This document shows positions 19,666-30,865 of a stretch of 64,000 nt of DNA, one piece after another. Source of the stretch: Valencia hispanica (taxonomy: Eukaryota; Chordata; Actinopteri; Cyprinodontiformes; Valenciidae); NCBI GenBank assembly GCA_963556495.2, contig OY747707.1:4238001-4302000 (forward strand), in the 5' to 3' direction. Under the pieces are notes generated by a model. That model was not told the DNA's origin. It made no database searches and saw only the letters and a list, made by a program, of their open reading frames with translations. Position 1 is the first letter of the stretch. The number at the start of each line of letters is the position of its first letter. The position numbers and the translations under genes are program-made.

Positions 19666-21911
19666 TGCAAAAAGGATGAATTTGTTTAAGTGGGAGGGGT
19701 TGATGTCAATACGTGCACTTTGACCTTTCATCACTAACCACCCTGAAATCAGTGAAACAGCATTTAAAGACTTTAAAAGAAGATCGGAAAGCCGGAAAAA
19801 CTGTTGATCAACAGCAGCTTCAGAGATTATCGGAAAGTCTGGCAGCTTCAATGGGAAGCATAAAGTTCCCAAAAGTGACTCATGACTTTCACACAGCGTT
19901 TTATATCTGTGCACATTTGTCTCGCTTCTACTTGGTTTGCATTGTCAGGTTGGTGAGAACTGGATGGCGTCAGGCGGGCTCCTGTGGCACAGAACCGCCT
20001 CATCCAGCCACGTTCAGAGCTGTTAGCATGCGGCAGGTCGCGATCTTTGGCTGATCTCTCTCCAGCTGACAGCTTGTCTCTGTGCCTGCAGTGGCTCCGT
20101 GCCCAGGAGTTCACTTCCAATTATCTCCCGAGTCAAACACACTCTGAGAAAGTCCAGAAGCACAGTAATAAAAATGTGGTTTTTTATCACCTAGCCCTCC
20201 TCTTCTGGTCCCGCGGCACAAAGCTGCGTTTGTGACATCGTTCTCTGCAGAACGTAACCTGATACGGAGCAGCTCTGCTTCGCGTCTTATCGTTGTTTTA
20301 ACAGCTGTTTCTTTGGTGAAGTTCCCATTTGCAGAACAAGATAGTCCCAGCTGTCTCTGGTGGTTGGATGAACATAATGTGGCTCTTAAGGAGGAATGTT
20401 GGCCTAAAAGATGCCTGTTGATTTATGATGTGAAATACAACTTGACTTGAGTGCTACTGTCAGGACGCCATAGTCATTAGGCAACAAATGCAGTTCAGTC
20501 AGGCTCACAATGTTCCTCCGTATCTGTCAAATATCAGCGAACATCAAACAGACCAGTCCATCTGTTGTGTTTTAGGAAACTCCAGCGAGATCCAGCTTTT
20601 TATCATCTGGAAGCGTTTAAAAACACCTTGCATCAGAGCAAACAAGTCTCCCGTTTGGAAAAATGATGGTAGTGATTTTTACAGTACAGCCATGGTAAAA
20701 ACAAAGCACACCTTTATTTAGAGACATACATGATGTGGTCTGTACCATGTGCTAACATTTAAATCTAAACGCTGATTCTGAGATGAAGCCATGGAAAAGT
20801 CCACCCCCAAACAGCTTACTTGGGATTTAAGAGGGCAAGTATCAGCCAAGTGCTGCTGGTCAGATGCATTAATCCACACATCCAGGTGTGTGTTAGCACA
20901 ATGCCGGGGCAGAAACACACCAGCAATCAAATCAAACTTTATTTATAAAGCGCTTTTCAAACAAAATAGCATTTCGCTGAGGTTGCTTCCCGTTTACGCA
21001 AAAAAAATTGCTGAGATATGTCAAGAAGACAAAATTAATAGAGAGAATATAGATGTTGTTTGTTTGTTTTTTAGTACTTTGTAAAAATAAGTAGGGCATA
21101 TTTAGCATGCATCAAATGTTTCTTGCCGACTGCCATTAAACAGAGGTTTATTGCTTATATTATTTTTGGTGTTTTTTTTTGTCATAAGTTTTAAATGTCC
21201 TACGTTTTTGAACTCACCATACATTTTGAACGTTCCTTGAATGCACCACAGGCGTGTGATGCAGCGTAGTACAGACAAGCTTCTGCCTTAATACCCTTTG
21301 AAAGATCGGTCTTATATACATGCAGATTTATTTTTTACTTTTGAACTAACATTAAGTACAAAACAACTTCATTTGTGAGTGGATGAAATGAACCGAAAAA
21401 GGTTTATGATTGGTCAGTGGACATAGTCTGATCATGCAGCACACACATGCGCAGATCGTTACCTTTGGGAAGGAGCAAGCTGCGTCTCTAAAGTGCAGGA
21501 AATATCGGCGACAAAGTTTCACAGAAAGTAGCTAAGGGTGGTCAGAAATGTTGCTAGATTTGTCGCTAGGCAATTTTTGGAAAAAAGGTCGTTAAGTGGG
21601 TCTGAGAAGTCGTTAGACAAAGTCACTAAGTTGGCAACACTGCTAGCAAGCAGCTCGGATGGACAGGTGGAATGAACCATTGTAAAGGGGAGGGGTGTGA
21701 CTGAAACAGTAAATAAATTATTTGTTCAATATTAAATCTATGGTCAAAATAGACAAAATACACATTAAGGGCATGAGGGGCCCTAGCACATTTAACGTAT
21801 GTATTAAAATGAGAAAATAGATAGGAAAAGAAAAAAAGTGGGCCTGCTCTTCTGGGCCCTTCATCAGCCTGGGCCCTTAGAATCGTCCTAACCTTCCACC
21901 CCTTTACGGCG
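19666..21911. other. Unassigned
   Basis: No gene recognised. 20925-20970 (AAATCAAACTTTATTTATAA then AGCGCTTTTC) looks like the reverse complement of a LINE-type 3' tail. 21520-21650 carries repeated GTCGCTAG/GTCGTTAG phrases ending GGCAACACTG, which recall fish repeats but are not assignable. Confidence 0.5.
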
Positions 21912-22360
21912 CCCATGGCGGTCCGTGAGTGTTTTGTATAGATGTTCCAGGGGTAGGTGGCTCGGGAGAGGAGGAGGAAGGAGGGCAGACAGGTAAATGC
22001 TGGATGAAGGCATGGAGGAGAGAGGAAAGGAACTGCTGCCGTAGATCCAAGGAGTCTTGGAAGACCCGAGGGTTGAATCTTGAGAGGAACACAGAGAATA
22101 ACTGCCATAAGGTGAAGATGCAGGTGAGGACAAAGGGCACAAGCACTAGGAGTTGAGACCACGAGGATCCTCAGAGAGGAAGAGGTACCGTGAAAGGCAA
22201 ACACTCAGGCGCTGAGTGTCAGACAGCCAGCTCCTTATAAAGCCAGCCAGATGATGATGAGGCTCCGCCCTTACATGATGACGGAGAGCTCCATCCTCTG
22301 GCGGCGGCATCCGGTGGAGAAGCCACGGCAGTGCAACACAGACACGCCAGGCTCCTGACA
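21912..22360 (-). mobile_element. Putative LTR (Ty3/Gypsy-like), isolated
   Basis: On the minus strand it begins TGTCAGGAGCC at 22360, a common Gypsy LTR start, with a TATA-like TTTATAAGGAG at 22242-22232 and a run of C/T-rich sequence. The far end is uncertain: a TGGGCGCC sequence near 21917-21910 could be a primer binding site just after the LTR. No gag or pol is visible beside it. The TGT end abuts an L2 tail exactly at 22361. The minus-strand frame of 192 codons across it (21626-22204) is not a recognised protein. Confidence 0.45.
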
Positions 22361-22865
22361 ATTCAATTCCGTTTATTTATATAGCGCCAATACACAACAG
22401 ATGTCATCTCAAGGCACTTTACAAGAAAAGTCATTTCAATACAATCATACAAAAAATTCCAATCAGTTTAAATAGTTTGCTGGGTTTCCTTAAATATGAA
22501 ACTAACTGATTGCATCAAGTCATTGACTTGAGGTTGCTTCCCATTTTACGCAGACTTCCAACCACAGCAATCCGTCATACTGAGCAAGCATGTAGCGACA
22601 GTGGAGAGGAAAAACTGTAACAGGAAGAAACCAACAGAACCAGGCTCAGTAGGAGCGGCCATCTGCCACGACCGTCTGGGGGTTCGAGAAGACAGAGCAG
22701 AGACACAGAAGGAACAGAAGATCTGATATAAGAGAACTTTCTATTAAAGAAGGTGAAAAGTTGATAACAGGACACAGTGGATGTTCAGTTACTGGGTGCA
22801 TCATCCCAGTCGATGCCCCCCGTCCAACATTGTAGCCAAGCAGGATACCAGACCAGGTGGAGCTT
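22361..22865 (-). mobile_element. L2-type LINE 3' UTR (family A)
   Basis: The reverse complement of the 3' UTR at 17940-18465: ATTCAATTCCGTTTATTTAT then ATAGCGCC at the tail end, CGGCCATCTGCCACGACCGT at 22657, and GTCGATGCCCCCCGTCCAAC at 22810. It contains no ORF. The tail directly meets the putative LTR. Confidence 0.8.
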
Positions 22866-24172
22866 CTATGGAGAGAAAAACACTGAGAAAACAGTTGCAG
22901 AAAATGTTGCCAACTTTGCTATATTTGGAGAGTTTAGACCCCTCTAGCGATTCTTTCTCAAAAAAAAAAAAAAAAAAACATATAGTGGCAAATCTATCAA
23001 TTTTATGGGGTTATTGGAAACTTTTGGGTGAAACATGTAACGTTGTTCCTCTTCTCACCGAGCAGCGGGGCGCTCTGCCGCTCTGCACCGCACACTGCAG
23101 CTCCGCCCGGCCTCCCAGGTCCACCAGTATGGCAAGCCATCGGTGTCAAAAATAATGCGTATATTACGTGTTGTTTTAACCCGCCACACAGCTGGATCCA
23201 GAGCAGAAATGTACCCCATGAATCATGCATGCTCGAAGCAGAAGGTTGCAGGCGACACTTGGGACTAGCAGAATGTTTAACAGCAGAATGTAAATGGCTG
23301 GGACTGCATCTGTTTAAGCCTGTTAAATACAATAAATGACTTCATTAAGCCAATTTTTTTTAAATTATATATGTTAAACTTTGTTCTAAAAGAAAATTTA
23401 AAAGAAAATGCCTCAAGATGAGGGCTTTTCTCAGCAAATTTGATCTCACGGCAGCACTACTAATAATGACATATTCAGTAGTATTTAATTGTTATCCATT
23501 TTAATTAATATTCAATGTGAACAAACTGAACAGAGAATCTACATGGGGCCATCACACGTTGAGCAGATTATTAGGCTACATGTGTTAATTATGAACATTT
23601 CATCTGCTGTGGCCTGCGTGCGCTGGAAGCTGAATCAGTGCTCTGTTGTCTGCCAAAGTTTTTAAATCGGGGAACATTTCTCCAATTGAAGTGATCGGAA
23701 TTTGGCAAGAGTCTGAAGGAGGACTTTTCTAAATGCTTCAGCATGCGCTGCAGTGATCCGTCACCGCCGGTCTGTGTCTGGTGCAGCAACAGAGGCGCTC
23801 CAAAGCCTCAGTGACTGAATCAGATCCTGGATGGCGAGATGCATTGAGTACAGTATCGGGGTCTCTCTCATGGGAGTCTTTTTCGGATTGATTCAGTTTC
23901 CTGAACTGTGTGCGTAAAGTTGAAAATGTCAGCGTGTCTGCATCAAGTGGTCAGAGGTGTGAATTTCAATCTGTGAAAATGAAAGACAGCCTTCCGATTT
24001 TTCTGTCACGGAGAATATTCGGTTAACGCGACCCTGAATGTGAGTACGTCTGCCCTACAGCTGCAGCTTGGTGAAAACTGGGTCATGAACAGAACGTCGA
24101 TCCAAACACAACAGCAGATCTAAAACAGAACGGCTGAAAAAGGAAAGAATCCAGTTGATGCAATGGCCTAGT
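22866..24172. other. Unassigned
   Basis: An A-run lies at 22960-22978. 23050-23120 is GC-rich, but the open frames on both strands (23003-23339) lack motifs. Nothing else recognised. Confidence 0.5.
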
Positions 24173-24275
24173 CTTGGAAAAGCACAGAGATCATTTTGAC
24201 CATGTTACCACGCGTAGCTGCGAGAACCATCTGGCGCCAGCATGCAGCATCCATTCCCCATTTGAGCTGGTTCCT

Positions 24276-24983
24276 TTCTTGATAGCTAACGAGATTAATT
24301 TATTCAGAGTTTCAGGCTCATCTCTGGGAGCTAAATCATCTTTTATTTCGTCATTTAGTGCATGATAAAATGCCTCCTTGAGGGCTGGAGCATTTCCATC
24401 CTGACTCCTCTGCTAATATCCTAAATTCAATAGCAAAATCGGCAACGGATCTATTTCCCTGTTTCATGGTCCATAGTTTCCTGGCTGATTGTTCTTGATT
24501 TTTAACTGGAGCAAGAGCTAGATTGAATTGTTCCAAAAATTCATAAAAAGAGGAATTTTCAACAGTATCTGTGTCAAAAAACGCTTCGGCCCACCTAAGC
24601 GCTCGACCTCTTAAAAGACCTATTACGTAACTGATCTTGTGAGAGTCTAAAGCGAAGGTTTGGGGAGAACGAGAGAACGCTAGAACACATTGGAGGAGGA
24701 ACCCTTTACAATTGTCAATTTCCCCGAAAAACGGCTCAGGTGGAGGTGACGCAACATCACGGAAGTGGGATAGGGAAGAGGAAGTAAGTTGTTGAGCCGC
24801 ATTTAATCTAGAACTTAAATCAAAAACTTGCTGCGAAAGTTTGCCAATAGTCGCATTCTGGAGAGATAATTGTCGGTTTAAATCTTGGATTTCAGACTCA
24901 TGCCTGCCTAGGAGGGAGCCCTGCTAAAAAACAGCATTCTGGATTTGTGCTGCAGAGCCCGGTAGGCCAGATGGTTCTGTCAT
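24276..24983 (-). pseudogene. Ty3/Gypsy Gag (capsid-type), broken
   Basis: Gag forms the retroelement particle. From the ATG at 24983 the frame shows a coiled-coil-like N-terminus rich in Gln/Leu, then a capsid region with the family phrases NCKGFLLQCVLAFS, FALDSHKISYVIGLL and GRALRWAEAF, and KQGNRSVADFAIEFRILAEE further on. Breaks: a TAG at 24926-24924 about 20 codons in, and an added base near 24402 that shifts the frame. After the shift the expected C-terminal capsid sequence continues to 24276, where LTR sequence takes over. The zinc knuckle and pol are absent. Confidence 0.75.
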
Positions 24984-24991
24984 GTTGGGTT

Positions 24992-25749
24992 TGTAATAGG
25001 CTCAAAGTGCAGCACAGAACCAGAGTTGAGGCAAACAGTTTGATTAGTGAAATGAGAAGTTTTTATTTTAACAGCAAATGTAAGTTTCCAGGTGGACCTC
25101 GGGCGGGAACAACGGCAGCAGGCTGCAATAAAGGTAAGATGGTTCAATTCTGTAGAAAGGCGGACGGTAAGTATAGAAGGTGCAGAGCTTACAGGAAATC
25201 CAGAGGTGGAAGAGCTTCGGGGGGAAGACAGGCAGGTTCTGTGGTTGGCTGGAGGTTTGCGTTAATTCTTAGCTTGTCTTCTGCTGGTGGCGTTGGAGGA
25301 CAGGCAGGCGGGCAGAGTGATGACAGAGGCGATGTGGACCTGATGAACCAGCGGGGAAGAATGGAGCAGAGGCAGAATGACTGTGGCTAGATGAATCCAG
25401 GAATGGGTAGGCGTCCAGGGCAGTTTCCGGAGGAGGAACTGAGGAGATCGGTTGTCCAAGATTGTGAGCTCCAAAGGATCAAGATCTGCCAGACCAACAA
25501 GGAAGGTGAGTTCAGGAAACATTCCTTTCTCAACAAACAGAACTTGGAAAAGCACAGAGCTAATTTTGACCGCGTTACCACGCGTAGCCGCGAGAACCAT
25601 CTGGCGCCAGCATGCAGCATCCTTTCCCCTTTGAGCTGGTTCCTGACGAGTCTAGATGAAGCACACCTGCTGGCTGCTGCCTGCCACGCCCCTTAGGAAG
25701 AAGGTAGGAGAACAAACAACCTCCAGCACACAGACACAGAATCCTAACA
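24992..25749 (-). repeat. Gypsy-type LTR, 758 bp
   Basis: On the minus strand it begins TGTTAGGATTC at 25749 and ends GAGCCTATTACA at 24992, giving the usual TGT...ACA ends. It includes an AATAAA signal in AAAATAAAAACTT near 25070. The gag ATG follows nine bases after the end, which leaves almost no room for a standard primer binding site, so that boundary could be off by some bases. Confidence 0.65.
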
Positions 25750-27786
25750 AGTTCTGGCTGCATCAGTTTCATAAATTCCAACGGGGGTTGAATTGGTTGG
25801 GTTTTTTTTGTTCACCTGATATTTGATTTTAGGTTTTAAATAATTACAGAACGTGGTGAAGACCAGATCATATTTAATGTTCTTGAAGAACTCAAAGAGG
25901 TTCTTGGGGGAGATTATTTCAGACAACTCATGTAAACGCTTCTGGGATTCGTTCTCAAAGAATGCATTAAATACAGATTTTGCTGCTTTTGGGCTCAGTA
26001 ATGGTAAATACCCTGACCCCTAACCCCCCGTCTGCAAATTGTAAACAAGTGTTTTGCGCAATTTTAGATAAAGACAATGTGAGAAAGTCATAACAGGAGA
26101 GAAACTGTGAACGTGAACTAGCTTCAGGGCAGAAATCTTGCATTTATTGTTTCTTCGGGCTGCCAAACGACAGAGAACCCGCAATGTTGATGATTTCCCA
26201 TATTGTTCTGTTGACAGCAGAGAGCCCGGAGAAATGAGCGCTATTTTAAGCTCTTCGGTATGCAGGAAGAAGGCCTGCTGAGTCTGTGCGTGTCTCACAG
26301 CAGCTGCAGCATTATGGCGGAGCGTCCTCACCGCAACCAAGTGTAGCTGTTCAATTAATCAGAGGTTAATCCCACAAAGTTCAGCATGACCTCTAATTTA
26401 GCTGCCTCGTCTCTCTGAGCGTTCCTGCTGCACCGTGAAGCCGAACAGCACAGCTTTTATTCATGAATAAAATCCAGGTTTAGCAGCCATCCCTCCCTCT
26501 GAAGGCTCCTCACGCTCCGGCGTTAATCACTCCCGACTAAAAGCTTCGGTCTCCTCGTATCACCTTCCTGAAAGTGCTGCTGGTTCGACTCCAGATGGAC
26601 CAACAACCTTCCAGAAAGGTCCACGATTGTCCCTTCGGTCCATCAAATATTTTTCCAGGAGTCTTGAAGATGTTTTTGAACCAGCTACACCCAACTTTCT
26701 GAGCAAACCTGCTCGTTCTACTTGTAGAACCTTCGACGAACATGCAGTAAACCTGCAGTGCCATTTTTCCTATTCTGGATCTAACAGGGAGCTAATGAAG
26801 GTAAGCCAAAACAGGAGAAATCGGATCTCATTCTCATCACAACTTGAATGAATCACTCCGAGGGGGGATATTTCTAAAAGATGTCGGCGATGCCCGGGAT
26901 CTAAAGGTTCTCTACGTCAACGCTGCAGGATAAATTCATGACCTTCCAGATGAACAGAACAATTAGTACGTTTGTTTCTGAGGGGCTTGGAAAACACATT
27001 TTCCTCAACCTGCTAATGTTTCACAACTTGCAGAAACAGCTTGTGGAAAAATTCCAATTTAAAATGCGATAAACAAATAAACTCTTTTGTTACATTTAAA
27101 ATCCGAGAGATAATTAGTCGGACAGACAAGACATAATCCCACACAAGTCAGCGCCTCTGGGATTCCTCCGAGCGGATTTCTGCAGGCGTGTAATTTACCA
27201 CGAACTACCGACAGAGACACCAGGATCTTCTGACGGGTTTCCCACCTCCGGGACTTTTTGGGGGAGTTCAGCCGCGGAAGTGCAAAACGAGGCAATCTGC
27301 AATTTCAGGATTAGCTTTAAGCCGTTTGTGAAACACGGAGCTTTGTGTGTGTTTCCCTGAGGATCCGCCGTCTAACCAGTGTTTCTGGGCCTTCCAGCAT
27401 CAGAACCGTTTTCTAATATTTGGTGTGAACATGTTAGCTTCCTTCATATTTGTTCAAGTTTTGCCTTTTTTATCACTCTATTTAAGAAATATTTTCCAAA
27501 TTAAAACACCATGGCAACACTGAGTAATTACAGTGGCCGTCAGACGTAATAAGCATCCAGTCTTCTTTGGTGGGAGGATCCCACATGTTGACTTGCTAAT
27601 ATTTGCCCTCGTTGTCCTGCAGACGTTCTCCAGATCTCCCAGACCTGGAGAACATCTCTTCCTCAGGTCAACTCACAGGTTTTCTGTCAATTTTAGTTCT
27701 GGGTTCCACCTTGACTGTTTAAAAACCTTCATTTTTCTCTCATTAAATCGTTCTTTTTGTTGATGTTGATAAGTCCAACCTAAAGA
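25750..27786. other. Unassigned
   Basis: Nothing recognised. Open frames (26020-26340, 26537-26764, 27059-27295) lack motifs. Confidence 0.5.
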
Positions 27787-27900
27787 AAAGCATCCCCACA
27801 GGATGACGCTGCTGCCACCATATTTAACAGTGATCATGTTGGGGGTTTTCTAGGTTATATCCGGTGTTGTTTTGGATCCAAACATACCTTTATAAGATTT
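27786..27900 (-). pseudogene. Tc1-like transposase fragment
   Basis: Read on the minus strand from 27837, the frame gives MITVKYGGSSVILWGCF, matching the conserved KYGGGSVMVWGCF motif of Tc1-like DDE transposases. Only about 17-20 codons are convincing. The flanking 27900-28000 may belong to the same remnant, but no ends are visible. Confidence 0.55.
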
Positions 27901-28052
27901 TATCCTAACAACGTCAGATTTATTCCTTCAGACCATCACAGATTCTCCCACAAGGTTTTGGAGTATTTTAGCTGTTCCTGGATATTTTCCAGGAGCGTCC
28001 GTCTGAATGGAGTCGAGACGGTTCTCCCCGGCGCTGCCTCTCTCATGTCTCG

Positions 28053-28704
28053 CCCCCAATTTACACTGGGCGCGTCAGCGGAGCGGTCTTGTCGCGACCT
28101 CCTCGCGACCTCCCCGGTGCGTCAGTCCCCACCGGGAGCGTTTCAGGTGCAAGTCAGGAGCGGCGCGGTACACTGAGTTGACTCGCGAGATCCCAAAATT
28201 ACACAAGAATTAAGACCACGTGTGACAACAACAATGGACGCCGGCGTGGAAGACAGAGGTATTTTTTTTCTGGGCAGTTTTTTTCTGCTTAGTTTTTTCT
28301 GTTTCGAGTCGGATTTGGGATTTTGCACAGCTAAAATAAACGCTTCGTTGTCCATGCATCTGATGCAGGTAGCAAACGAGATCCTTGCGTCGTACGTAAT
28401 GACGTGATGCTTAGATAGTTAAGCTATCACAAATCTCCACGAGTTTCTTATTTTGAAATTTACCGGATGCTGCATGGGTGTTTTTCTGTTAGCCCTATGT
28501 TAACTGTTGAAGCATGACGCGTTTGGAAGCGTGTGGCATCAAAAATAGAACCCAATCCTATCTTTAGCGGCGCGGTGAGGCGCTTCTGGGACGCACTTCT
28601 GGGATGCACTTCTGGGACGCGCCTGAAACTATTGGTTTTTATTTGCCGCGGTGACCACGTCACAACTGTGCCCTGCCGCTAACGCGCCCGATGTAAATTG
28701 GGGG
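28053..28704 (+). mobile_element. PIF/Harbinger-like non-autonomous element with about 29-bp terminal repeats
   Basis: The left end CCCCCAATTTACACTGGGCG then CGTCAGCGG pairs with the right end, whose reverse complement reads CCCCCAATTTACATCGGGCG then CGTTAGCGG: about 26 of 29 bases match. Length 652 bp. A short minus-strand start at 28355 reads MDNEAFILAVQNP, weakly like the N-terminus of Harbinger Myb/MADF proteins. No transposase. The flanking duplication is unclear (TCG/TCA). The TIR is conclusive for a DNA transposon; the superfamily is inferred. Confidence 0.7.
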
Positions 28705-28763
28705 TCATTTTAACAGGCTGGGTTATCCTGAGCTATCTCTGTAGTTATTCTGCTACAGGCTTA

Positions 28764-29637
28764 CTCCTACTTAAGCGGTGCGTAAAGTCTGCGAAGTGTA
28801 ACACACAGCCGATAGCCGCCATTATAGTCAATGAGACCGTCTCCTAAATGTACGCGGCAGGTGTAGTTTTTTGCATGCTACGCTTCTAAAAGGCATCGAC
28901 CTCAGCCGTTTAATCGGGCCAGACAGGAACTGAGAAATTCCAAATTAAAAGACAAGATTGCCTAACTATGAAAAAGACTAAACAAAATAATCACGGTGAC
29001 ATCAGGTTTGATTGAAGTCAGTCGGTCTGTGGATCGGATTTGGTTCTTTTTTTCATAAACGATGAGAAGTTACTCCTTGAAGTGATCATTTTTTACAAGG
29101 ACAACATGAAAAAGGAGAAAGCATGGAGAGAAACATCTGTAGTTTTGGGAGTGTATGGTGAGTTTATGATACTTATTAACATGGAATAATTTTTTCAACA
29201 GCATCCGGAAATCTTCAAAATAAAAGAGACGTGCTGCTTTGCGGTGGCTTTACTTAAAAAAAGGTCACTACCTGTGCGGCCCGGTGAGAAGTCAGTACCT
29301 CGCGGGAGGGACTCATTTGTGCGTCATCACACAAATGAGTGATTTTGGATATTCCCTGAAATAACATAAACTTATTGCTGAATATAAAACGGACATAACA
29401 TAAAACACAGACCTTTTGGAGCCATGTTGTTGTCTTTTCCTGCTTGCTGTTGTGTTTACTGACAAAACCACGCGTGATTTTGCTAATCTCGCGTGATTTC
29501 GTGCTCTCTCTGGGTGACAGCTGCTTCCCTGCTGCTATGCGCCTCATACGCACCCGGTGGAAAGGGCCAAGCAGCAGAATACGAAAGTGAAACGTGCTGC
29601 TCCTGTAACGTGCCGCTTACGCGTCCGGTGGAGAGAG
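28764..29637 (+). mobile_element. PIF/Harbinger-type element with MADF-domain remnant, copy 1
   Basis: Inserted in an L2 UTR and flanked by TTA (28761-28763 and 29642-29644), the PIF/Harbinger target; the repeat can be extended to AGGCTTA by chance bases. The end sequence GCTTACGCGTCCGGTGGA recurs in copy 2 at 36788-36805. The left end is eroded (CTCCTACTTAAGCGGTGCGT). The interior holds a MADF-like reading (29061-29150). It shares about 400 bp with copy 2 (36175-36813), starting at AAAGAGACGTGCTGCTT, and no DDE transposase remains. Confidence 0.7.
29061..29157 (+). pseudogene. MADF / Myb-SANT-like DNA-binding domain fragment
   Basis: Harbinger elements encode a second protein with a Myb/MADF-like domain that works with the transposase. 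The frame here reads DEKLLLEV, then FYKDNMKKEKAWRETSVVLG, keeping the tryptophan and LG of MADF domains, but the middle part (about 15 residues) has been deleted. It ends at GGTGAGT, a good 5' splice site, and a TTTTTTCAACAG 3' splice-like sequence follows at about 29192-29203. Confidence 0.6.
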
Positions 29638-30262
29638 AGGCTTAGACTGCTGGAGGACAGACTGACCACTTTTCTTCACTCTGCTACGTTTCTCTCCTAC
29701 GACTCTCCAGTTGCATTATTTGCTGTTACTTCCACTGTTAACTTTGTTAACTTTTGTTTTTCTCTCCATAAAAGCTCCACCTGGTCTGGTATCCTGCTTA
29801 GCTGTGATGCCCTGTTGGACGGGGGGCATCGACTGGGATGATGCTCCCAGTAACTGAACATCCTCCGTGTCCTGTTATCAACTTTTCACCTTCTTTAATA
29901 TAATCAGTTCTTTTTGTTCTTTCTGTGTCTCTGCTCTGTCAGACGGTCGTGGCAGATGGCCGCTCGTACTGAGCCTGGTTCTGGTTCTGGTTCTGGTGGA
30001 GGTTTCTTCCTGTCAAAGATTGCTGCTTGCTCTGTATGAGGGATTGCTGAGAAGTCAACGACACAAAGCAGGCAACTGTCTGCTGTTGCTACACGTTCGT
30101 CCAGGAGGCGTGAACGACTCGATGCAATCTGCTGGGATTCCTTAGATAGAAAACTTTTAAACTGACTGGAATGTTTGGATGAATTAAAAGGACTTGTAAA
30201 GTGCCTTGCGATGACTTGTGTCGTTAATCGGCGCTATAGAAATAAACTGAACTGAATCTTCT

Positions 30263-30664
30263 TTTGTCTTTTCAACCCAGCTTCTTGATCCAGGTATCTG
30301 GAGAACACAGCAGACTGTCTTCACATGTAGAGCTTGGTAGAAACTCATGCAGCTCCATCAGTGTAACCTCGGCAACCTCAGCAACCGGTTTCTGATCAGA
30401 ACTGGATCAGGACCCGACTGCAAACTAAATGTGGAGAGGTTCACAGGGTAAGAATACCTTTTGTAGGAGGTTTTAGATAGGAACGTCAGCAGAACCTGTC
30501 AGCAGTGTAAAAGTTCTTACATTTGTATTTATTTGCATACTTGTGATTTGGTCCATGAATGCAGGGATTTATAGTTGGTCATGTGGGGGTCTGGGATTTG
30601 GATTTACATTTATTTATCACTTACAACACACACTCACCGACTCAGGAAGTCATTTGAAGGTATT
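30263..30664. other. Unassigned
   Basis: Nothing recognised. Confidence 0.4.
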
Positions 30665-30865
30665 CATATCAGACCTAATAATTCATTTCCCAAGTACTTT
30701 ATGAATCCCGAAGGGAAACTAAATGTGGTTGTGACTCATATCATTCAAAAAGTCATTGTGGATGGTGATTCTGTGGACAGGAAGGATCTCCAGTAGCAGT
30801 CAGTATTGCAGCAAACCTGAAGAGACCTCCTTCCAGCTTTACAGCGTCCGGAAGCAGAACAAGTC
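30665..30865 (-). mobile_element. Rex1/CR1-type LINE 3' end fragment
   Basis: On the minus strand this corresponds to 2670-2830 of the first LINE: the codons for the RCNTDRYRRSF-like tail become a degenerate FAAILTATGDPSC reading, followed by CCCTTCGGGATTCATAAAGT, the equivalent of its CCCTCTGGGATCAATAAAGT. It is 5'-truncated, about 200 bp. Confidence 0.6.

Larger units (their letters stand above)
24173..25749 (-). mobile_element. Ty3/Gypsy LTR retrotransposon remnant: LTR, gag, LTR scrap
   Basis: On the minus strand the order is: an LTR (25749-24992), a short leader, a gag start at 24983, gag to about 24276, then a 103-base piece of the same LTR (24275-24173). That last piece matches the LTR interior at 25645-25543. 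No protease, RT or integrase is present, so most of the internal region and most of the 3' LTR are gone. The gag type is that of the Sushi/RTL-related Metaviridae. It is a dead fossil. Confidence 0.8.
28713..30262 (+). mobile_element. L2-type LINE 3' UTR (family A), split by a Harbinger-type element
   Basis: The left piece 28713-28763 (GGTTATCCTGAGCTATCTCT) and the right piece 29645-30262 (GACTGCTGGAGGACAGACTG to AATAAACTGAACTGAA) are contiguous in the uninterrupted copy at 17770-18465. The break is at AGGCTTA, which is present on both sides of the insert. Only the 3' UTR is present. Right-hand blocks near 29815 (TTGGACGGGGGGCATCGACT) and 29940 match the other copies, with deletions around 30020-30090. 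Confidence 0.8.

Noticed and set aside
21626..22204. 192-codon minus-strand frame
   Set aside because: It crosses the boundary of a putative LTR and unassigned DNA; no motif.
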